DNA of 64,000 bases, taken from the NCBI RefSeq assembly GCF_027922265.1, contig NZ_BSFI01000006.1, positions 154,478-218,477 on the forward strand. The letters are read 5' to 3'. The position numbers were made by a program, and so were the translations under genes. Numbering within the stretch: the stretch's first letter is position 1; each line of letters opens with the position of its first letter. Shown here one piece after another: positions 60,634-64,000 of the stretch. The notes beneath the pieces are model-generated. The model saw only the letters and a program-made list of their open reading frames with translations. It had not been told where the DNA came from and made no database searches. This DNA comes from Hansschlegelia plantiphila (GTDB lineage Bacteria; Pseudomonadota; Alphaproteobacteria; Rhizobiales; Methylopilaceae).

Positions 60634-60718
60634 CGGAGCATGGCTCCCACGTTATAGAGACCGCGCCTCACGACCTTGAGGCGTTCGCGCACCTAACGGC
60701 TTGGGCCCGGCCGCGTAA

Positions 60719-61387
60719 ATGACCATCACTCTTCTCGACCTTATCCTGCTTGCCGTCATGCTCGTCTCGGCGGCGCTTGCGATGGTCCGCGGCTTCACGC
60801 GCGAAGTGCTGTCGATCGCCTCATGGGTGGCGGCGGCGGCGGCGACCGTGTTCTTCTTCGAGCCGGCCCGCGCGATCGCCCGCGAGCACATCCACTTCAA
60901 TCCTCCGCAGATCGCCGACGTCGTGGCGGCGGGCAGCATCTTCATCGTCGTGCTGCTGGTGGTCTCGTTCATCACCATGAAGATCTCAGACGCGATCCTC
61001 GACAGCCGCGTCGGGCCGATCGACCGCATCCTTGGTTTCGTCTTCGGCGCTGCGCGCGGCCTGCTTCTGGTCGTCGTGGCCTTCATGTTCTTCACCTGGC
61101 TGGTGCCTGAGAAGGGACAGCCGGAGTGGTTCAGGACCGCGCAGTCGAAACCGTTTCTTCAGGACGCTGGCGACAAGCTCCTCGCGCTGTTGCCTGAAGA
61201 CCCTGAAAGCACCATCTTGCAGAAGCTGAAGCGCCGGGACGGCGCGGGCGGCGACGCGGCGAATCCTGCCGCTCCGGCGACGCCCGACGCGGCCGCTCCT
61301 GCGCCGGACGAAAGTCAGGACGTCAGCCCCGCCGACAAGCAGGGCCTCGACAAGCTCCTGGAGCAGGACGGGAAGCCGAAGCAATAG
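60719..61387 (+). CDS. cvpA: CvpA family membrane protein
   Basis: Inner-membrane protein of 222 residues with four hydrophobic segments. The N-terminal TITLLDLILLAVMLVSAALA and the conserved MVRGFTREVLSIASWV are CvpA hallmarks. A Pro/Ala/Asp-rich tail follows. Its exact role is unclear; it precedes purF as in many proteobacteria. Confidence 0.92.
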   Translation: MTITLLDLILLAVMLVSAALAMVRGFTREVLSIASWVAAAAATVFFFEPARAIAREHIHFNPPQIADVVAAGSIFIVVLLVVSFITMKISDAILDSRVGPIDRILGFVFGAARGLLLVVVAFMFFTWLVPEKGQPEWFRTAQSKPFLQDAGDKLLALLPEDPESTILQKLKRRDGAGGDAANPAAPATPDAAAPAPDESQDVSPADKQGLDKLLEQDGKPKQ

Positions 61388-61449
61388 CACCGCCGGCCTC
61401 ATGCCTGCGGAGCGCTACAGGCGGTCGAGCCCGCCTGCGGGAGACGGAC

Positions 61450-62937
61450 ATGACGATCGACTCCACGGCCCCGACAGGCGCCGACGCAGAAGACGTATTT
61501 GACCTCGATTCGGACCGTCTGCACGAAGAGTGCGGCGTGTTCGGCGTCTTCGGTCATCCGGAGGCCGCCGCGCTCGTGGCGCTTGGGCTTCATGCGCTGC
61601 AGCACCGGGGACAGGAAGCGGCGGGGATCGTCAGCCACGGCGATAATCGCTTCCACGCCGAGCGCCGGCTCGGCCTGGTCGGCGACCATTTCTCCGACGC
61701 CCGGGTCATCGCCCGCCTCCCCGGGCGTCAGGCGATTGGCCACAACCGCTACTCGACCACCGGAGAAACGATTCTCCGCAATGTGCAGCCGCTGTTCGCC
61801 GAGCTCGACGCCGGCGGTCTGGCGGTGGCCCATAATGGCAACTTGACCAACGCGCTGACGCTTCGCAAAGAGCTGGTCCGCGCCGGCGCGATCTGTCAGT
61901 CGACCTCGGACACCGAGGTGATCCTGCATCTCGTGGCGCAGAGCAGGCGCCCGCGGATCATCGACCGCTTCGTCAACGCGCTCCGAGAAATCGAAGGCGC
62001 CTACGCTCTGGTCGCCCTCACCGAGAACAAGCTGATCGGCGCGCGCGACCCGCTCGGCATTCGCCCCCTGATCCTGGGTGAACTCGACGGCTGCTACATT
62101 CTGACGTCGGAGACCTGCGCCCTCGACATCATCGGCGCGAAATACGTCCGAGACATCGACAATGGCGAAGTGGTCGTCATAACCGAGGATGGCGTGCAGT
62201 CGCTCCGGCCGTTCCCGCCCCAGAAGATGCGGCCCTGCATCTTCGAGTTCGTCTATTTCGCCCGACCGGATTCGATCGTTCAAGGCAAGTCGGTCTACGA
62301 GGTCCGCAAACTGATGGGCGTCGAGCTCGCCCGCGAGTCGCTGCCGGAGGCCGACGTCATCGTCCCGGTGCCTGACTCCGGCGTGCCAGCCGCGATCGGA
62401 TTCAGCCAAGCCTCTGGAATTCCGTTCGAACTCGGCATCATCCGCAACCACTATGTCGGCCGCACCTTCATCCAGCCGACGCAGGGAGTGCGCGAGTTGG
62501 GCGTGCGGATGAAGCACAACGCCAATCGCTCCCAGATCGAGGGCAAGCGGATCGTGCTGGTCGACGACAGTCTGGTGCGCGGCACGACTTCGGTGAAGAT
62601 CGTCAAAATGATGCGCGACGCCGGCGCGAAGGAAGTTCACTTCCGGCTCGCATGTCCGCCCATAACCCATTCTGACTATTATGGAATTGATACTCCGGAG
62701 CGAGAGAAGCTGCTCGCCGCGACCCATACGCTGGAACAAATGCGAGAGTTCATCGGGGCCGACAGCCTGGCGTTCCTCTCCGTCGACGGACTCTACCGGG
62801 CGATGGGCTTCGAGGAGCGAGACGATCTTCGGCCGCAGTTCACCGACCATTGCTTCACCGGCGACTATCCGACGCTTCTGACGGATCTGAGCGGCGAAAC
62901 CCCGCGGCAGCTCTCACTCATCGCTGAGGCGAGCTGA
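61450..62937 (+). CDS. purF: Amidophosphoribosyltransferase
   Basis: First enzyme of purine synthesis, 495 residues. The N-terminal nucleophile is expected to be C28 in HEECGVFGVFGH, exposed after removal of a 27-residue propeptide. The glutaminase domain (ALQHRGQEAAGI) is followed by the PRTase domain with VIVPVPDSGVPAAIG and the PRPP loop IVLVDDSLVRGTTS. GGGAGA precedes the ATG. Confidence 0.96.
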   Translation: MTIDSTAPTGADAEDVFDLDSDRLHEECGVFGVFGHPEAAALVALGLHALQHRGQEAAGIVSHGDNRFHAERRLGLVGDHFSDARVIARLPGRQAIGHNRYSTTGETILRNVQPLFAELDAGGLAVAHNGNLTNALTLRKELVRAGAICQSTSDTEVILHLVAQSRRPRIIDRFVNALREIEGAYALVALTENKLIGARDPLGIRPLILGELDGCYILTSETCALDIIGAKYVRDIDNGEVVVITEDGVQSLRPFPPQKMRPCIFEFVYFARPDSIVQGKSVYEVRKLMGVELARESLPEADVIVPVPDSGVPAAIGFSQASGIPFELGIIRNHYVGRTFIQPTQGVRELGVRMKHNANRSQIEGKRIVLVDDSLVRGTTSVKIVKMMRDAGAKEVHFRLACPPITHSDYYGIDTPEREKLLAATHTLEQMREFIGADSLAFLSVDGLYRAMGFEERDDLRPQFTDHCFTGDYPTLLTDLSGETPRQLSLIAEAS

Positions 62938-62946
62938 TCTCGATAC

Positions 62947-63696
62947 ATGAGTGAGTCCAGGGCCTTGGCCGGCCGGGTGGCTGTCGTCACCGGCGCGACG
63001 CGCGGCATCGGCTACGCGGTCGCCCTGGCGCTGGCCAAGTCCGGCGCGCATGTCGTCGCGACGGGGCGGACGCAGGGCGGACTCGAGGAGCTCGACGACG
63101 CGATCAAGGCCGAAGGCGGCTCCAGCACCTTGGCGCCGTTCGACATTTCGGATTTTGACGCGATCGACAGGCTGGGCGCGGCGCTCTATTCGCGCTTCGG
63201 CAAGATCGACGCTTTGGTCGCGAACGCCGGCATGCTCGGCCCACTCACCCCGCTCGGCCACGTCGATCCGAAGGAGTGGGACAAGTTAATCGCAGTTAAT
63301 CTGACGGCGAATTGGCGGTTGATCCGTTCACTCGATCCGCTGCTCCGCGCGTCCGACGCCGGACGGGCGGTCTTCCTGACCTCCGGCGCCGTTCACAAGG
63401 ACCGCGCCTATTGGGGCCCCTACGCGGTGACCAAGGCCGGCGTCGAGGCGTTGGCTCGCTCCTATGCGGCGGAGACGGCGGCGAACACGCCGGTTCGCGT
63501 GATGCTGGTCAACCCTGGCCCGCTCCGGACCGCGATGCGGGCGCGGGCGATGCCGGGCGAAGACGCGGCGACGCTCAAGACCCCGGCCGAGATCGCACCG
63601 AAGATCGTGGCGCTCTGTTCGCCCAAGTGGGTCGAGACCGGCAAGCTCTACGACTTTCCGATGGATCGTGTGCTGGGCTTCAACGCGCCGTCTTGA
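62947..63696 (+). CDS. SDR family NAD(P)-dependent oxidoreductase
   Basis: Short-chain dehydrogenase of 249 residues. Cofactor loop TGATRGIGYAVALAL near the N-terminus, VANAGMLGPL, a Ser in FLTSGAVHKD and the catalytic Tyr/Lys in YAVTKAGVEAL. Substrate unknown; it differs from FabG at the C-terminus. It begins 10 bases after the purF stop and is probably cotranscribed. It converges on kdsA. Confidence 0.9.
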   Translation: MSESRALAGRVAVVTGATRGIGYAVALALAKSGAHVVATGRTQGGLEELDDAIKAEGGSSTLAPFDISDFDAIDRLGAALYSRFGKIDALVANAGMLGPLTPLGHVDPKEWDKLIAVNLTANWRLIRSLDPLLRASDAGRAVFLTSGAVHKDRAYWGPYAVTKAGVEALARSYAAETAANTPVRVMLVNPGPLRTAMRARAMPGEDAATLKTPAEIAPKIVALCSPKWVETGKLYDFPMDRVLGFNAPS

Positions 63697-63716
63697 GCGA
63701 CGGCGGAAGCCCTATC

Positions 63717-64000
63717 TCAGTTCGCCTTAGCCAGTCGATCGAACGCCATCAGCCGATCGAGGAGCGCCGCCATCTCTTTCAGCGGGACCATGTTGGGTCC
63801 ATCGGAGGGCGCGTGATCGGGGTCGGGATGGGTCTCGATGAACACGCCCGCCACGCCGACGGCGACCGCGGCGCGCGCCAGCACCGGCACGAATTCGCGC
63901 TGACCGCCGGACGACGTCCCCTGCCCGCCCGGCTGCTGGACGGAATGAGTGGCGTCGAAGATCACCGGCGCGCCGGTCTTCGCCATCTCGGGCAGCGCGC
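63717..64000 (-). CDS. kdsA: 3-deoxy-8-phosphooctulonate synthase (5' part cut by window edge)
   Basis: C-terminal 93 or so residues of KdsA, which makes the Kdo precursor of LPS from phosphoenolpyruvate and arabinose 5-phosphate. [20 protein letters not shown], the loop near [13 protein letters not shown] and [18 protein letters not shown] are characteristic. The N-terminus lies beyond 64000. It converges on the SDR gene with a 20-base gap. Confidence 0.95.
   Translation of the reverse strand, partial: ALPEMAKTGAPVIFDATHSVQQPGGQGTSSGGQREFVPVLARAAVAVGVAGVFIETHPDPDHAPSDGPNMVPLKEMAALLDRLMAFDRLAKAN

Noticed and set aside
63299..63312. TTAATCGCAGTTAA as a CtrA site
   Set aside because: It lies inside the SDR coding sequence and the spacer is six bases, not seven.

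Overview
The window is high-GC chromosomal DNA from an alphaproteobacterium, most likely of the order Hyphomicrobiales (Rhizobiales). The evidence is the gene order (scpA-scpB-tatABC-serS-surE-pcm; lptD-surA-pdxA-rsmA facing gmk-yicC-mltG-fabF-acpP-fabG-fabD; rpsF-rpsR-rplI-dnaB-alr-radA-cvpA-purF), an ExoR-like Sel1-repeat protein, a CtrA-type box, and the GTG/TTG starts and 4-base stop/start overlaps common in this group. The genus cannot be fixed from sequence alone. I saw no rRNA, tRNA, CRISPR array or transposase gene.

Layout. 1-16.8 kb is a minus-strand housekeeping block: dgt, argS, a SPOR protein, nagZ, scpA-scpB, tatA-tatB-tatC, serS, surE, pcm, an NlpD-like lipoprotein, yajC and secD (cut by the left edge), with one plus-strand DUF815 ATPase. 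17-24 kb holds erpA, a small-RNA candidate with a strong terminator, xthA, a Tat-exported intradiol dioxygenase-like protein, exoR-like, ilvD, a GT4 glycosyltransferase and acylphosphatase. 24.1-24.9 kb is one conspicuously AT-rich trypsin-like protease gene. 25-34.4 kb holds a biotin-dependent carboxylase alpha subunit, two tandem paralogous RTX-like proteins, an ABC-F ATPase and a YeeE-type membrane protein.

34.4-44.3 kb holds an S10 peptidase, then holC, a GNAT acetyltransferase and pepA, divergent from an envelope operon (lptD, surA, pdxA, rsmA) that starts with what looks like a residual lptG 3' end. 44.5-52 kb is the gmk-yicC and mltG-fabF-acpP-fabG-fabD block, interrupted by a roughly 0.8 kb array of palindromic repeats. 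52-54 kb has a carboxymuconolactone-decarboxylase-family gene and a GIY-YIG nuclease gene set between near-identical palindromic repeats. 53.7-63.7 kb is a plus-strand run from rpsF to purF and an SDR. kdsA is cut by the right edge.

Functionally the window is mostly envelope biogenesis (Sec/Tat export, LPS assembly, peptidoglycan turnover, fatty-acid synthesis), translation, replication and recombination. The accessory signals are the AT-rich protease, the RTX pair with duplicated upstream boxes, the lptG remnant, the repeat-bracketed GIY-YIG gene, and several families of intergenic palindromic elements, one of which supplies the probable pcm start codon.
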